Positions 17,624 through 26,169 of a stretch of 64,000 bases of DNA are shown here, in pieces. A model generated the notes under the pieces. The model ran no database searches, had not been told where the DNA came from, and was given only the letters and a program-made list of their open reading frames with translations. Source of the stretch: Pelomonas margarita (GTDB lineage: Bacteria; Pseudomonadota; Gammaproteobacteria; Burkholderiales; Burkholderiaceae_C). The stretch is taken from positions 62,001 to 126,000 of the forward strand of contig NZ_JBIGHW010000010.1 in assembly GCF_043555875.1 (NCBI RefSeq), read 5' to 3'. A program made the translations under genes and the position numbers. The first letter of the stretch is position 1, and every line of letters starts with the position of its first letter.

Positions 17624-18859
17624 ATGAACCCTTCAAACCTCCGCATCAACGGCCAGCGCCTGTGGGACTCGCTGATGGAGCTGGCCCGGATCGGCGCCAC
17701 CGACAAGGGCGGCGTCTGCCGCCTGACCCTGACCGACCTCGACAAGCAGGGCCGCGATCTCGTCACCCGCTGGGCGCGCGAGGCCGGCATGGCGGTGACG
17801 ATCGACAAGATCGGCAACGGCTTCATGCGCCGGCCGGGCCGCAACAACAGCCTGCCGCCGATCATGACCGGCAGCCACATCGACACCCAACCCACCGGTG
17901 GCAAGTTCGATGGCAACTACGGCGTGCTGGCGGGCATCGAGGTCGTGCGCACGCTGAACGACCACGGCATTGAAACCGAGGCGCCCATCGAGGTGGCCTT
18001 CTGGACCAACGAAGAGGGCTCGCGCTTCGTGCCCGTCATGATGGGCTCGGGCGTGTTCGCCAAGGCCTTCACGCTGGAGCATGCCTACGCGGCGACCGAC
18101 ACCGAAGGCAAGACGGTCAAGGGCGAGTTGGAGCGCATCGGCTACATCGGCGAGCAGGTGCCCGGCGACCACCCCATCGGCGCCTACTTTGAGACGCACA
18201 TCGAGCAGGGCCCGGTGCTGGAGGATCACGACAAGACCATCGGTGTCGTGACCGGCGTGCTGGGCATCCGCTGGTACGACTGCGTCGTCACCGGCATGGA
18301 GGCCCACGCCGGCCCCACGCCGATGGCATTGCGCCGTGACGCGCTGCAGGTGGCGACGAAGCTGATGCAGGAGGTCGTCGCCTGCGCCCACCGCCACCCA
18401 CCGCACGGCCGCGGCACGGTCGGCATGGTGCAGGTGCACCCCAACAGCCGCAACGTCATCCCGGGCCGCGTGAAGTTCAGCATCGACCTGCGCAATTCGA
18501 CGGACGAGCTGTGCGACGCGATGGACGCGGACATCCGCGCGGTCGCTGCGAAGTTAAGCGCCGAAAGTGGCCTGCCCATCGAGATCACGCCGGTCAGCGC
18601 CTACCCTGCCCAGCCCTTCCACCCCGACTGCATCGCCGCCGTGCAAAAGGCCGCCGACGCGCTGGGCTACAGCAACATGCCCGCGGTGTCAGGTGCCGGT
18701 CACGACGCCGTCTACATGGCCCGCCTGGCCCCCGCCGGCATGATCTTCATCCCCTGCAAGGACGGCATCAGCCACAACGAGATCGAGGACGCCAAGCCCG
18801 AGCACATCGAGGCCGGCTGCAACGTGCTGCTGCAGGCGATGCTCGAACGGGCAGGCTGA
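17624..18859 (+). CDS. Zn-dependent N-carbamoyl-beta-alanine amidohydrolase (M20 family)
   Basis: Hydrolyses N-carbamoyl-beta-alanine or N-carbamoyl-beta-aminoisobutyrate to the beta-amino acid, CO2 and ammonia, step three of the pathway. It has 411 residues starting at ATG 17624. The metal-site motifs of the M20 allantoate amidohydrolase/beta-ureidopropionase group are all present: TGSHIDTQPTGGKFDG, the glutamates of NEEGSRF, and HIEQGPVLE. The dimerisation-domain glycine/histidine text EAHAGPTPM follows. Allantoate or L-carbamoylase activity are family alternatives; operon context favours pyrimidine breakdown. Last gene of the operon, ending 5 bases before the convergent protease stop. Confidence 0.92.
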   Translation: MNPSNLRINGQRLWDSLMELARIGATDKGGVCRLTLTDLDKQGRDLVTRWAREAGMAVTIDKIGNGFMRRPGRNNSLPPIMTGSHIDTQPTGGKFDGNYGVLAGIEVVRTLNDHGIETEAPIEVAFWTNEEGSRFVPVMMGSGVFAKAFTLEHAYAATDTEGKTVKGELERIGYIGEQVPGDHPIGAYFETHIEQGPVLEDHDKTIGVVTGVLGIRWYDCVVTGMEAHAGPTPMALRRDALQVATKLMQEVVACAHRHPPHGRGTVGMVQVHPNSRNVIPGRVKFSIDLRNSTDELCDAMDADIRAVAAKLSAESGLPIEITPVSAYPAQPFHPDCIAAVQKAADALGYSNMPAVSGAGHDAVYMARLAPAGMIFIPCKDGISHNEIEDAKPEHIEAGCNVLLQAMLERAG

Positions 18860-18864
18860 ACGCG

Positions 18865-19677
18865 TCAGCGCTTGTACTCCGCCAGCAGCCTCGCCGCCGT
18901 GCTCGCCGGCACGGCATAGCTGATGCCCGTCGGCGCGGTGAGCGCCGCTTCCTTGGTGCCCTTGATGGCGCCACCCTGCAACACGCCGACGACCTCGCCG
19001 GTCTCGATGTCCAGCACCGGGCCGCCGCTGTTGCCGGGGTAGGCGATGGCGTCGAGCTGCATCACCTTGAAGGCCCCATCCCGCAGCTGGCGCACGGCGC
19101 GCGGGTTGAGACCGGCCGGGCCGCCCGCAGGCGTCGCGATGGCCGTCCAGGCCGACACGATGCCGCGGTGCGTGGCCAGCACCTGGCCGAGTGCGTTACC
19201 AATGGGGAAACCCATCAAGGCGATGGACGTGCCTTCCGGCGCATCCTGCTCGGCCAGCTTCAGCGCCGGCAGCGCCGGCCCATCGATGGCCAGCAGCGCG
19301 AGGTCATTGCGCAGGTCGCGGCCCAGCAGCTTGGCGCTGCGCAGCTGCCACTGGTCGTCGCCCAGCCACACCTGCACGGCGATGCTGCGGTCGATGCGCT
19401 CGGGCGTTTCCTCGGGCACCACATGCGCGTTGGTCAGCACATGCAGGCCGTCGCCGACGGCGAAGCCCGCCGCGCGAAAGCCGAAGCGCGGCGTGTCCAT
19501 CAACCCGTAGCTGCCCACCGCGACAACGGAGCGCTTGACCCGTGCGATCAGCGCCGGCAGGGGCTCGGCGACGGCTGCCGAGCTGCCCGCCAGCAAGCCC
19601 GCCGCCATCGCCAGCAGGTGGCGCCGGGACGGCTGGCAGGACGATAGGTCGGGCGGGGTGCGAGGCGCGACATGCAT
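18865..19677 (-). CDS. Secreted trypsin-like serine protease
   Basis: A 270-residue S1-type protease beginning at ATG 19675-19677. The N terminus contains SRRHLLAMAAGLLAGSSAAVA, a twin-arginine-like export signal with an AVA cleavage site near residue 37, so export to the periplasm is expected. The triad is visible: His85 in LTNAHVV, Asp125 in NDLALL, Ser217 in YPGNSGGP. There is no PDZ domain after the protease domain, unlike DegP/DegS. Substrate is unknown; quality control or signalling are possibilities. A longer upstream frame exists but would hide the signal peptide. Confidence 0.85.
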   Translation of the reverse strand: MHVAPRTPPDLSSCQPSRRHLLAMAAGLLAGSSAAVAEPLPALIARVKRSVVAVGSYGLMDTPRFGFRAAGFAVGDGLHVLTNAHVVPEETPERIDRSIAVQVWLGDDQWQLRSAKLLGRDLRNDLALLAIDGPALPALKLAEQDAPEGTSIALMGFPIGNALGQVLATHRGIVSAWTAIATPAGGPAGLNPRAVRQLRDGAFKVMQLDAIAYPGNSGGPVLDIETGEVVGVLQGGAIKGTKEAALTAPTGISYAVPASTAARLLAEYKR

Positions 19678-19859
19678 GGGGGAAAGGCCAGGACAACAAC
19701 AGGTGGGCGAGCCTACTGCATGCGCTGCAGCCCGGCGGCTGCCAGTCTGGGGGTGCGCCCCCCGCAACACCCCCCCGCGCCTGCGGGGTGCGGCGCGCCG
19801 ACCTGCGGCATGGCGGCGCTTACCCTCGCGCCCCTGCCAAATCTCACTGCTCTCGACCC

Positions 19860-20630
19860 ATGACGTTTACCAAGAAGGCCGCTGCCCTGAGCGTGCTGCT
19901 GCTGATCGCCGGCCACGCCGCTGCAGCGGGCCTGACGGCCACCGTGTCCAACCTGCAGATCCAGGTGTTCGACCTGACACCGGACGACGGCATCGCCGCC
20001 AGCTTCACGCTGGTGGGGTCGCAGTTCGGCTCGGCCACTACCTACACGGCATCGGGCCTGTTCGACGATCAGGTCGGCCTGACGGCTCAGGCCTCGCTGA
20101 ACGGCGCGGGCTTGTCGGCCCTGGCCTCGGTGTCTGGCGTTGCCGGCTCGCCCACCAGCTTCAGCCTGATGGCCAGCCTGAACAGCGCCCTGCCCTCGCC
20201 CTACGGCGACGCCGGCGCGCAGGCCCTGGCAGGCTTCTCCGTCCTCGTCAGCCCGGGCACGCTGATCCTGATGAGCGCCAACACGCACGTGGCCGTCAAC
20301 GGCAGCGACATCGTGGACAACACCGACCTGATGAGCCAGGCCAGCCTGCGCTTCTTGCAAACCACGGACGGGGTGAGTGTGGGCAGCACCGGCACGCGCC
20401 AGGCATTTGCCAGCTTCGGCGCCGGCACCCTGACGCCTAGCTCCTCGGGACTGCTGTCGGCCAGCTTCGCCAACTACAGCGCCGAGGCCACCCGGCTCCA
20501 GGCGCGCTTGTCCGTGTCCACCGGCCTGGCCACGCCCATCGCCGCCGTGCCCGAGCCCAGCTCGCTGGCCCTGCTGGCCGCCGGTGGCGCGCTGGTGCTC
20601 GGCGCCGCTCGCCGCCGCAAGGCCGCCTAA
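19860..20630 (+). CDS. PEP-CTERM sorting-domain protein
   Basis: A 256-residue exported protein. The signal peptide covers about residues 1-23 (KKAAALSVLLLIAGHAAAAG). The body is rich in Ser, Ala, Gly and Thr with beta-strand patterning and no recognisable catalytic motif. The C terminus is a textbook PEP-CTERM signal: VPEPSSLALLAAGGALVL followed by a basic tail AARRRKAA. Exosortase, encoded elsewhere, would recognise it. Such proteins usually accompany exopolysaccharide. ATG 19860 places the signal peptide correctly. A bidirectional terminator follows 20 bases after the stop. Confidence 0.86.
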   Translation: MTFTKKAAALSVLLLIAGHAAAAGLTATVSNLQIQVFDLTPDDGIAASFTLVGSQFGSATTYTASGLFDDQVGLTAQASLNGAGLSALASVSGVAGSPTSFSLMASLNSALPSPYGDAGAQALAGFSVLVSPGTLILMSANTHVAVNGSDIVDNTDLMSQASLRFLQTTDGVSVGSTGTRQAFASFGAGTLTPSSSGLLSASFANYSAEATRLQARLSVSTGLATPIAAVPEPSSLALLAAGGALVLGAARRRKAA

Positions 20631-20650
20631 GCAGCCGCACCTGCGCTATG

Positions 20651-20679
20651 AAAAAGCCGCCCAGGGAGGGCGGCTTTTT
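20651..20679. terminator. Bidirectional intrinsic terminator
   Basis: A perfect 12-base stem, AAAAAGCCGCCC (20651-20662) with GGGCGGCTTTTT (20668-20679), and a 5-base loop. A tract on one side and T tract on the other let it serve both the PEP-CTERM gene and the convergent ilvD. Confidence 0.92.
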
Positions 20680-20703
20680 GCTGCCTGGCGCAAGCGTGCG
20701 AGA

Positions 20704-22566
20704 TCAGCCTTCCAGTTGGCTCAAGTCGCGCACGGCCCCCTTGTCGGCCGACGTCGCCAGCAGCGCATAAGCCTTCAGCGCCGCCGACACCTTGCGGGGA
20801 CGCGCCTCGACCGGCCTCCAGCCCTTGGCGTCCTGCTCGGCGCGGCGCTTGGCCAGCTCTTCGTCGCTGACCAGCACGTCAATCGTGCGGTTGGGGATGT
20901 CGATGCGGATGCGGTCACCGTTGCGCACCAGGCCAATCGCGCCTCCGGCTGCCGCCTCGGGTGAGCAGTGGCCGATGGACAGGCCCGAGGTGCCGCCGGA
21001 GAAGCGGCCGTCGGTCAGCAGCGCGCAGGCCTTGCCCAGGCCCTTGCTCTTGATGTAGCTGGTCGGGTAGAGCATTTCCTGCATGCCCGGGCCGCCCTTG
21101 GGGCCCTCGTAGCGCACCACCACGACATCACCAGCCTTGACCTTGTCGTCGAGGATATTGGCCACGGCTTCGTCCTGGCTTTCGACGACATGCGCCGGGC
21201 CTTCGAACACCAGCAGGCTGTCGTCCACACCAGCGGTCTTCACGACGCAGCCGTCCAGCGCGATGTTGCCCCGCAGCACAGCCAAGCCGCCCTCCTTGCT
21301 GAATGCGTGCTCGTAGGAGCGGATGCAGCCCTCAGCGCGGTCGGTGTCCAGGCTGGGCCAGCGCGTGTTCTGGCTGAAGGCCGTCTGCGTCGGGATACCG
21401 GCCGGTCCAGCCATGTAGAAGGTTTTGACGGCTTCGCTGGGGTTGCGGGCGATATCCCACTGATCCAGCGCGTCCTTCATCGTCTTGGCGTGCACGGTGG
21501 GAGCGTCGGTGTGCAGCTTGCCGGCACGGTCCAGCTCACCCAGGATGGCCATGATGCCGCCGGCGCGGTGCACATCCTCGATGTGGTACTTGTTGGTGTT
21601 GGGCGCCACCTTGCACAGCTGCGGCACGTCACGCGACAGGCGGTCGATGTCAGCCATGTCGAACTCGATCTCGGCCTCCAGCGCCGCGGCCAAGATGTGC
21701 AGGATGGTGTTGGTGGAGCCGCCCATCGCGATGTCCAGCGTCATCGCGTTCTCGAAGGCTTTCTTGCCGATGGCGCGCGGCAGCACGCTGGCATCGTCCT
21801 GCTCGTAGTAGCGGCGACACAGCTCGACGACCGTGCGGCCGGCCTGCTTGAACAGCTCTTCGCGGTCCACATGCGTGGCGACGACCGTGCCGTTGCCCGG
21901 CAGCGACAGGCCCAGCGCCTCGGTCAGGCAGTTCATCGAGTTGGCCGTGAACATGCCCGAGCAGCTGCCGCAGGTGGGGCAGGCCGAGCGCTCGACCTCG
22001 GCCAGGTCGGCGTCGCTGACCTTGGCGTCGGCGGCCATGACCATCGCGTCGATGAGGTCCAGCTTCTTGATTTCGATCTTGGCGGTGCCGGGCACCGCCA
22101 GGCGCACCTTGCCGGCTTCCATCGGGCCGCCGGACACGAACACGACGGGGATGTTGAGCCGCATCGCGGCCATCAGCATGCCCGGGGTGATCTTGTCGCA
22201 GTTGGAGATGCACACCAGCGCGTCGGCGCAGTGGGCGTTGACCATGTACTCGACCGAGTCGGCAATGATGTCGCGGCTGGGCAGCGAATACAGCATGCCG
22301 TCGTGGCCCATCGCGATGCCGTCGTCCACGGCGATGGTGTTGAACTCCTTGGCCACGCCGCCAACGCGCTCGATCTCGCGGGCAACCAGCTGGCCCAAGT
22401 CCTTCAGGTGCACGTGGCCGGGCACGAACTGGGTGAAGGAGTTGGCGATGGCGATGATCGGCTTCGCGAAGTCGTCGTCCTTCATGCCGGTGGCGCGCCA
22501 CAGCGAGCGGGCGCCCGCCATGTTGCGGCCGGCGGTGGAGGTCTTGGAGCGATAAGGCGTGGGCAT
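20704..22566 (-). CDS. ilvD: Dihydroxy-acid dehydratase
   Basis: Dehydrates 2,3-dihydroxy-isovalerate and -methylvalerate to the 2-keto acids in isoleucine and valine synthesis. It has 620 residues from ATG 22564-22566 (MPTPYRSKTSTAGRNMAGAR). Cluster cysteines are visible in SNCDKITPGM and in CPTCGSCSGMFTANSMNCL. The C-terminal DGRFSGGTSGLSIGH segment carries the catalytic serine region. Length matches the long (IlvD rather than Edd) class. The upstream open frame lacks family similarity. Convergent with the PEP-CTERM gene through a shared terminator. Confidence 0.95.
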   Translation of the reverse strand: MPTPYRSKTSTAGRNMAGARSLWRATGMKDDDFAKPIIAIANSFTQFVPGHVHLKDLGQLVAREIERVGGVAKEFNTIAVDDGIAMGHDGMLYSLPSRDIIADSVEYMVNAHCADALVCISNCDKITPGMLMAAMRLNIPVVFVSGGPMEAGKVRLAVPGTAKIEIKKLDLIDAMVMAADAKVSDADLAEVERSACPTCGSCSGMFTANSMNCLTEALGLSLPGNGTVVATHVDREELFKQAGRTVVELCRRYYEQDDASVLPRAIGKKAFENAMTLDIAMGGSTNTILHILAAALEAEIEFDMADIDRLSRDVPQLCKVAPNTNKYHIEDVHRAGGIMAILGELDRAGKLHTDAPTVHAKTMKDALDQWDIARNPSEAVKTFYMAGPAGIPTQTAFSQNTRWPSLDTDRAEGCIRSYEHAFSKEGGLAVLRGNIALDGCVVKTAGVDDSLLVFEGPAHVVESQDEAVANILDDKVKAGDVVVVRYEGPKGGPGMQEMLYPTSYIKSKGLGKACALLTDGRFSGGTSGLSIGHCSPEAAAGGAIGLVRNGDRIRIDIPNRTIDVLVSDEELAKRRAEQDAKGWRPVEARPRKVSAALKAYALLATSADKGAVRDLSQLEG

Positions 22567-22625
22567 GGCAGCAGTCGGTGCGGATGCAAGGAAGCTGCGA
22601 TTGTCCGGCGGAGCCGGCGCCAGGG

Positions 22626-23102
22626 TTATTCCAAAAGCGCCCCGAAAGCTCGGTTGCCCCTTGCCGAATGCTCGACGCCGGTCACGCGCCAGGCCTGCAC
22701 GACCGCCCAGCTCGCCTCCGGCAGCAGGAACAGCAACAGCACCGGCTCGCCGGTCTGCGTCCACGCCCAGGCCATCCACAGGCTGAACAGCGCGCGCGCC
22801 ACGGCGTCATAGCGGCCCAGCTGCGCCGCCGGCCCGCGCAGCCGCAGCACCGACCACACCATGACGACGCTCCCCATCAGCAGCGCGAACAGCATCTGCA
22901 TTGGCGCGAAGGCCGGCAGCGGCTGCCCGCCCAGCGCCTGGTTGGCGGCGCTGAGGTGACCGAAGGCGATGGCGAAAGTCCAAGGCGTGGCGAACGGCGC
23001 GGTGACGACGAGGTCGTACGCCGCGCTGGCCTGCACGACGCGGCGGAACTGAGAGGGGCTGAACGAAGGCATGGCCGCTGCGGGAGTGATGAAGGCCGCC
23101 AT
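22626..23102 (-). CDS. Small membrane protein, unknown function
   Basis: A 158-residue protein that I do not recognise. It has several hydrophobic stretches: LVVTAPFATPWTFAIAFG, MLFALLMGSVVMVWSVL, LFSLWMAWAWTQTG and VLLLFLLPEASWAVV. This is consistent with four membrane segments in the inner membrane. The start may instead be ATG 23070-23072 (MPSFSPSQF, 148 residues). It diverges from the disrupted merR gene with 46 bases between start codons, the layout of a MerR regulator and its target. If so, its control was probably lost when the regulator was interrupted. Confidence 0.65.
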   Translation of the reverse strand: MAAFITPAAAMPSFSPSQFRRVVQASAAYDLVVTAPFATPWTFAIAFGHLSAANQALGGQPLPAFAPMQMLFALLMGSVVMVWSVLRLRGPAAQLGRYDAVARALFSLWMAWAWTQTGEPVLLLFLLPEASWAVVQAWRVTGVEHSARGNRAFGALLE

Positions 23103-23148
23103 GCTCAAGGCTGGACTACGCTCCAGGGTCAAGCAATTTCGGCACCCC

Positions 23149-23685
23149 ATGCAGATCGGCACCCTGAGCGAGCGCACCGGCCTCAGAGGTTGAGAGTTTT
23201 TCGGCCGTGCCAGAAAGGCGCGGCAAAGCGCCCTCGAACGAGGCGCAAAGCGCAGCCATAGCTCGGGCTATGGCGAGCATTTGCAACGACGGGCGAGGGC
23301 GTTTTGGCGTGCAAGGCGGGCATGGGTGAAAGACTCTCAACCTCTCAGCCGCGACAGCCTGCGCTTCTACGAGAAGCGCGGCCTGCTGCAGGCGCGCCGC
23401 AGCGCCAACGGCTACCGCGACTACCCAGAAGAAGCCGTGCAATGGCTGGGCTATGTGCGCACCGCGCAGCAGCTGGGCTTCACGCTCGCCGAAATCGCCG
23501 CCGACCTGCCGCTGCTCACGCAGGGCGAGGACGCCGGCCCCACCCTGCGGGCCACGCTCAAGCGCAAGTTGGCCGACATCGACGCGCGCATCACGGCCTT
23601 GCAGGGCCTGCGCGCCGGGCTTGCAGCGCGGCTGGCCGAGACGCCCGACACCGGCACGAGCTGCCCGCTGCGCCAACTGCCCTGA
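23149..23685 (+). pseudogene. MerR family regulator interrupted by a MITE-like insertion
   Basis: ATG 23149 opens MQIGTLSERTGL, the first helix of a MerR DNA-binding domain. It then runs into an inserted palindromic element, whose second codon group gives a stop (TGA 23191-23193). Beyond the element the same frame continues with RDSLRFYEKRGLLQARR and the rest of a MerR protein to 23685. Removing 162 bases restores an uninterrupted gene of about 124 residues (GLSRDSLRFYEKRG). Because the insert is a multiple of three, frame is kept and only in-element stops break it. An N-terminally truncated product starting inside the element (for example TTG 23281) is possible but would lack half of the helix-turn-helix. 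The C-terminal half lacks the paired metal-binding cysteines of ZntR or CadR. Confidence 0.85.
23186..23344. mobile_element. MITE-like palindromic insertion element in merR
   Basis: Terminal inverted repeats GAGGTTGAGAG (23186-23196) and CTCTCAACCTC (23334-23344) are perfect. Similarity between the two arms continues inward through ACGCCCTCG-type text to a central palindrome, GCCATAGC (23255-23262) and GCTATGGC (23267-23274). CTCA stands at both junctions (23182-23185 and 23344-23347), fitting a 3-4 base target duplication. There is no transposase gene, so it would be a non-autonomous element mobilised in trans. The insertion site in a recognisable gene makes the boundaries unusually clear. 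Confidence 0.85.
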
Positions 23686-23688
23686 CGG

Positions 23689-24372
23689 TCAGGCCACGGC
23701 GCTGCGCACCGCCTCGCGCACCAGGCCGTCGAGTTTGCCGGTGATCTGCGTGAACTCGCCCGACACGACGGTGAACTCACGGCCCGACATGCCGGCACGC
23801 GCCGCGACGACCTGCGCGTTGAACGACACGATGCGCGCGTGCTTGGCAATCTGCTCGATGTCGCCCATGACGGCCGCCAGCCGCTGCTTGGCGGACATGG
23901 CCTGCTGGCGTGCCAGATCTTCGTAGAGTTGCGTCAGCCGGTTCAGTGTGGCCAGCAGCGGCGTGGCGCTCTCGACCAGTTGCTCCAGCAGTGCCGGCGC
24001 GCCCACGCTGCCGGCATCGACGGCGTCCAGCGTCCGGCGGCTCAATTCGATGAAGGCGCGGATGCGCTCGTCCGCCCGGTCGAGGCCGAAATAGGCCTCC
24101 TTCAACTCGCCGCCCAGCGAGGCCGGCGACAGCTCGCCTTCAGTCAGCGCGCGGTGGGCGTCGCTGAAGGTTCCCAGCGCCTCGCGCGATGTGGCGAGCG
24201 CACCGTCACGCCCCTGCAGGGCCAGCACGGCATACAGCACGAGCCGCTGCGACGTGAAGCGGCGCCGACCGGACAGGTTGATGGACTTGCCGTACAACTC
24301 GGCCGCGGCCGTCTTCGGTGCGGCGGCCGCCCGCGTTGGTGCATGGTCAGGGGCAACGGCGTGGTGCGACAT
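23689..24372 (-). CDS. Soluble mini-chemoreceptor with PilJ-like domain
   Basis: A 227-residue protein starting at ATG 24370-24372 (MSHHAVAPDH). Residues 25-60 (AELYGKSINLSGRRRFTSQR) match the start of the PilJ/type IV pilus methyl-accepting domain. Residues about 170-215 (DIEQIAKHARIVSFNAQVVAARAG and REFTVVSGEF) resemble the kinase-contacting hairpin tip of chemoreceptors (compare SINAAVEAARAGE..RGFAVVA). There is no signal peptide, membrane segment or HAMP domain, and only a short helical stalk lies between. It could be a soluble adaptor to a CheA/CheW or Pil-Chp array. No che gene is nearby. 149 bases separate it from the upstream aminotransferase gene. Confidence 0.72.
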   Translation of the reverse strand: MSHHAVAPDHAPTRAAAAPKTAAAELYGKSINLSGRRRFTSQRLVLYAVLALQGRDGALATSREALGTFSDAHRALTEGELSPASLGGELKEAYFGLDRADERIRAFIELSRRTLDAVDAGSVGAPALLEQLVESATPLLATLNRLTQLYEDLARQQAMSAKQRLAAVMGDIEQIAKHARIVSFNAQVVAARAGMSGREFTVVSGEFTQITGKLDGLVREAVRSAVA

Positions 24373-24521
24373 GGTGGACTCCGTGAACTCGGTCACGACC
24401 GGCGTCGCCCAGGGTGGCGACTGCCGATCGTCTCGCACCAGGGTTAGCACGGGGCGTGCCATACAGGCCTTGCAAAGCAAGTGCTCGTGCAGGTCCACAG
24501 CCTGCTGTTACGCGTCGACGC

Positions 24522-25667
24522 TCATGCGAGCCGGCCCAGCCGCTTCGCGGCCTCGGCCAGCGTCTCGTCCCGCTTCGCAAAGCAGAACCGCACATGCCGG
24601 CGCTCCTGCGGCTGCTGGTAGAAGACCGACAGCGGGATGGCCGCGACGCCCACCTCGGTCGTCAGCCAGCGGGCGAAGTCCAGCTCGTTCAGATCAGACA
24701 CCGCGCTGTAGTCCACCGTCTGGAAGTACGTGCCCTCGCAGGGCAGCAGCTTCAGCGGGGTGGCCGCCAGCGCGGCGCGGAAGGCGTCGCGCTTGGCCTG
24801 GTAAAAGCCGCTCAGGCTCTGCCATGGCGCGGGGTCGGCCAGGTAGGCGGCCAGCGCGTGCTGCGTCGGCGTGTGCACGGTGAACACGGTGTACTGGTGC
24901 AAACGGCGGAACGCGGCACTCAGGGCCGGCGGCGCGGCGACGAAGCCGACCTTCCAGCCCGTCACGTGGAAGGTCTTGCCGAAGCTGCTGACGAGGAAGC
25001 TGCGCTCACGCAACGCCGAGCGGCGGGCCACGCTCTCGTGCGGCGCGCCATCGAACACCATGTGTTCGTAGACCTCGTCGCTGATGACGAACAGGTCGTG
25101 CGCCTCGGCAATGCGCTCCAGCTCCAGCACGTCCTCGCGCGTGGCCACGCGGCCGCTGGGGTTGTGCGGCGTGTTGATAACGATGGCGCGCGTGCGCGGC
25201 GTGACGGCGGCGCGCACGGCCGGCCAGTCGATGCGGTAATCCGCCGTCATCGGCACACCCACCGGCACGGCGCCGGCCAGGCGGATGGCGGGGTCGTAGC
25301 TGTCGTAGGCGGGCTCGATGATGAGGACTTCGTCGCCCGCACCGACGCAGGCGTGCAGCGCCGTGATGAGGCCCTGCGTGCCGCCAGCGGTGATGGTGAT
25401 GTCGCTGCCGGCGTCGTAGACGGCGCCGTACAGCGCGTTGAGCTTGGCCGCCACGGCCTCGCGCAGCGCCGGCACGCCGGTCATCGGCGGGTACTGGTTG
25501 TGGCCGGCGGCCATCGCGTCGGTGACGAGCTGCAGCAGGGCCGGGTCGGCGCCGAAGTCCGGGAAGCCCTGGCCGAGGTTGACGGCGCCATGCTCGGCCG
25601 CCAGCGCCGACATGACGGTGAAGATGGTGGTGCCCGTGTTGGGCAGCTTGGTGGGCAGGGTGGGCAT
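24522..25667 (-). CDS. Methionine/aromatic aminotransferase, YbdL-like
   Basis: PLP-dependent class I/II aminotransferase of 381 residues. It resembles YbdL-type enzymes, which use methionine and related amino acids with 2-oxo acids. N-terminal text VNLGQGFPDF and TAGGTQGLITALHA (PLP phosphate), NTPHNPSGRVAT (ring contacts), DEVYEHMVF (Asp and Tyr to the cofactor) and SSFGKTFHVTGWKVGF, with the Schiff-base lysine, are in the right order. The first ATG gives MPTLPTKLPNTGTTIF, typical of this group. It lies 28 bases downstream of the DUF1854 gene and may be read through from that operon. A role in cyanophycin nitrogen metabolism is not implied by sequence. Confidence 0.88.
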   Translation of the reverse strand: MPTLPTKLPNTGTTIFTVMSALAAEHGAVNLGQGFPDFGADPALLQLVTDAMAAGHNQYPPMTGVPALREAVAAKLNALYGAVYDAGSDITITAGGTQGLITALHACVGAGDEVLIIEPAYDSYDPAIRLAGAVPVGVPMTADYRIDWPAVRAAVTPRTRAIVINTPHNPSGRVATREDVLELERIAEAHDLFVISDEVYEHMVFDGAPHESVARRSALRERSFLVSSFGKTFHVTGWKVGFVAAPPALSAAFRRLHQYTVFTVHTPTQHALAAYLADPAPWQSLSGFYQAKRDAFRAALAATPLKLLPCEGTYFQTVDYSAVSDLNELDFARWLTTEVGVAAIPLSVFYQQPQERRHVRFCFAKRDETLAEAAKRLGRLA

Positions 25668-25695
25668 GGGCGGCGGGATTCTGCGGGAGCCTTGC

Positions 25696-26169
25696 TCAGA
25701 GAAACCGCTCCAGCAAGCGCTTGGATTGCTTGTCCAGCGCCCAGCGGTCCGGCACCTGCAGCTGCACGCCGTGGGTGGACGTGATGAGCAGCCGGCCCTC
25801 GTCCAGGCGGCGGATGTCTTCCTCGCTCTTCAGCACGAAGTCGACCTCGCCGCGGTCGGTCTCGACGCGCCAGGTGCTGGGCGTGGCGAAGGTGTTCACA
25901 GAGATCAGGCGCTTGAGCGTGGGGTGGAACTCGCGCGCGGCCAGCTCGGCCTCCAGCACGCGGCGGGGGCTGTCGGGCAGGGCCGAGAGGCGCTCGACCC
26001 AGGCCAGCTCATGGCCGTGCACGCCGACGAGCGACACGCCCTCGTCGGGCGCCGAGATCGGGTGGGCGCGCACCGGCGTGACGCCCTCGTGGGTGGCGCC
26101 GTGCAGGTCGGTCAGCACCAGGCGGCCGTGGGCATCCAGCGCCAGATCGCGAAAGGGAAGGCTGCTCAT
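25696..26169 (-). CDS. DUF1854 protein, cyanophycin-locus associated
   Basis: A 157-residue soluble protein of the DUF1854 family, known to me mainly through its recurring position beside cyanophycin synthetase genes. It has no signal peptide, membrane helix or catalytic motif. The text is strand-rich (GRLVLTDLHG, VSLVGVHGHELAWVERL, GEVDFVLKSEEDIRRLDEGRLLIT), suggesting a small beta domain. It overlaps the upstream ABC exporter gene by 4 bases, so the two are almost certainly co-translated and probably interact. The function is unknown: a regulatory subunit or a substrate-recruitment factor for the exporter are both possible. Confidence 0.82.
   Translation of the reverse strand: MSSLPFRDLALDAHGRLVLTDLHGATHEGVTPVRAHPISAPDEGVSLVGVHGHELAWVERLSALPDSPRRVLEAELAAREFHPTLKRLISVNTFATPSTWRVETDRGEVDFVLKSEEDIRRLDEGRLLITSTHGVQLQVPDRWALDKQSKRLLERFL

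Noticed and set aside
22567..22779. Upstream extension of ilvD
   Set aside because: The text before MPTPYRSKT lacks family similarity and overlaps the opposite reading of a membrane-protein gene.
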